From the NCBI RefSeq assembly GCF_000577815.1, contig NZ_CBYM010000001.1:124001-188000 (forward strand): 64,000 nt of DNA, given 5' to 3'. The notes under the pieces were generated by a model. The model saw only the letters and a program-made list of their open reading frames with translations. It searched no databases and was not told the DNA's origin. The translations under genes were made by a program, and so were the position numbers. The DNA is from Clostridium saudiense. GTDB taxonomy: Bacteria > Bacillota > Clostridia > Clostridiales > Clostridiaceae. Positions 63,185 through 64,000 of the stretch are shown here, one piece after another (positions within the stretch are counted from its first letter, which is position 1; every line of letters begins with the position of its first letter).

Positions 63185-64000
63185 TTGATAGATGTTGAAA
63201 AATTATTTGATTTAAATATAGGATTAGTTTTAGCTGGTGGTGGAGCTAAAGGTGCGTATGAAGCTGGAGTATTTAAAGCACTTTGGGAATTAGATATAAT
63301 AAGAAGGGTTAGTGTAGTTTCAGGTACATCAATAGGTACAATTAATGGCCTTATGCTTTCTATGAATGATGGAAATGTTATGGATAAGAGTTAGTCTAAT
63401 ATTTCTTATTCGAGATTTATTAATAATGAAAATAAAATAAGGGATATTAATATAAAGAAATTAATTAAAAGAGAGGATACTGTAGATAAAGAAAAAAAGC
63501 TAGCTGACTTATTCAAAAAAAATGATATTGGTTTGTTATCACAAAGTGGTATAAGGAGTTTTATTGAAGATTATGTTGATTTTAATGTAATTAGACAAAG
63601 TAAAAAAATATTATATGCTTGTGCTTATAATATTGATTTAGAAAAACCTGAGTATTTTAAGCTTAATGATTACGATGACAAAAAGGCATTAGATATTTGC
63701 ATAGCATCATGTGCAGTACCATTTTTATTTAAACCAATTGAAATTGATGAATATAGATATGCTGATGGGGGAGTAAATAACCCACAGTATAGGGAACCTA
63801 ATGTAGATAATGTTCCAATTGCTCCACTAAAAGATCATAATTGTGATATTATTATAGTTGTTCATTTATCTTATAAGGAAGATTCGAATAGAGAAGGTTT
63901 TGAAAATACAAATATTATTGAAATATATCCTTCAACACAATTAGAGCTTATAGAAGGAATTGGTTCTTTAAATATTAGACCAAGTGCATTAAATCAACAT
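63185..64000 (+). pseudogene. Patatin-like phospholipase gene interrupted by an in-frame TAG, 3' end outside the window
   Basis: From TTG 63185 the frame encodes a patatin N-terminus: [19 protein letters not shown] with the oxyanion loop, and the nucleophile serine in GTSIG. A TAG at 63392-63394 stops it after 69 residues. The same frame continues without another stop to the window end, with FIEDYVDF, CIASCAVPFLFKPIEI and the catalytic-type YADGGVNNP. So the protein was one patatin domain and is now split by a point mutation, or there is a sequencing error. A truncated product of 69 residues would lack the catalytic Asp. The start codon and its AAGGA site are weak. Confidence 0.82.

Noticed and set aside
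63392..63394. TAG read as pyrrolysine.
   Set aside because: Patatin proteins do not use pyrrolysine and no pyl genes are in the window; a nonsense mutation is simpler.

Overview
The window is very AT-rich DNA whose gene content, Shine-Dalgarno-led starts, frequent TTG/GTG starts and gene order point to a fermentative anaerobe of Clostridium sensu stricto. Clues include PolC with a C-terminal clamp motif, the rimP-nusA-ylxR-L7Ae-like-infB-rbfA-nrnA-truB-ribF-rpsO-pnp block, NfnAB, a ferredoxin-linked transhydrogenase, and a glmS ribozyme. I assign no species. No tRNA, rRNA, CRISPR array, phage or intact insertion sequence was seen.

Layout. 1-4.3 kb: the end of an LPXTG-anchored starch-binding surface protein, a second secreted anchored protein with OB-fold-like domains, and a small coiled-coil protein. 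4.8-7.7 kb: NADH oxidase and a GHL10-type putative glycosidase. 7.7-11.8 kb: a molybdate island with a HTH plus molybdate-binding regulator divergent from modABC; beside it are a strong promoter with a short hairpin transcript and a large inverted repeat. 11.9-22.9 kb: housekeeping and single genes (HAD phosphatase, CutC, GNAT, PolC, AEC transporter, methyltransferase, PlsY) with two 49-residue ORFs. 23.1-27.5 kb: a CUT1/Ugp-type ABC importer behind a promoter and dyad operator. 27.5-32.4 kb: DHH phosphoesterase, iron alcohol dehydrogenase, a cloverleaf-like repeat, NfnAB. 32.4-35.3 kb: a structured leader with terminator and possible antiterminator upstream of a gene joining a P-loop helicase-like domain to a LexA-type self-cleaving domain, then an aminotransferase. 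35.4-48.6 kb: the translation/RNA block from rimP to pnp behind an attenuator-like leader, then an M16 peptidase, YlmC/YmxH and aspartokinase. 48.7-53.2 kb: small proteins and a minus-strand cluster of a Cys-rich TPR protein, a J-like protein without HPD and a DUF5685 protein. 53.4-64 kb: SWIM/SNF2 helicase, glmS with its ribozyme, L25/Ctc, phosphoglucomutase, M19 dipeptidase and a patatin-like gene broken by an in-frame TAG.

The most striking signal is the glmS ribozyme at 58.6-59.07 kb. Its P1 stem carries about 300 nt, mostly a 61-bp unit repeated almost four times without spacers. The catalytic core looks intact on both sides. The leader at 32.43-32.59 kb is the second: its apical loop copies the terminator's right arm, which is what a transcription switch would look like.

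The genes fit anaerobic sugar and starch use with redox balancing (Nox, NfnAB, Fe-ADH), molybdate uptake, amino-sugar and phospholipid synthesis, and replication/translation housekeeping. Assignments rest on reading motifs and gene order; no database search was run.
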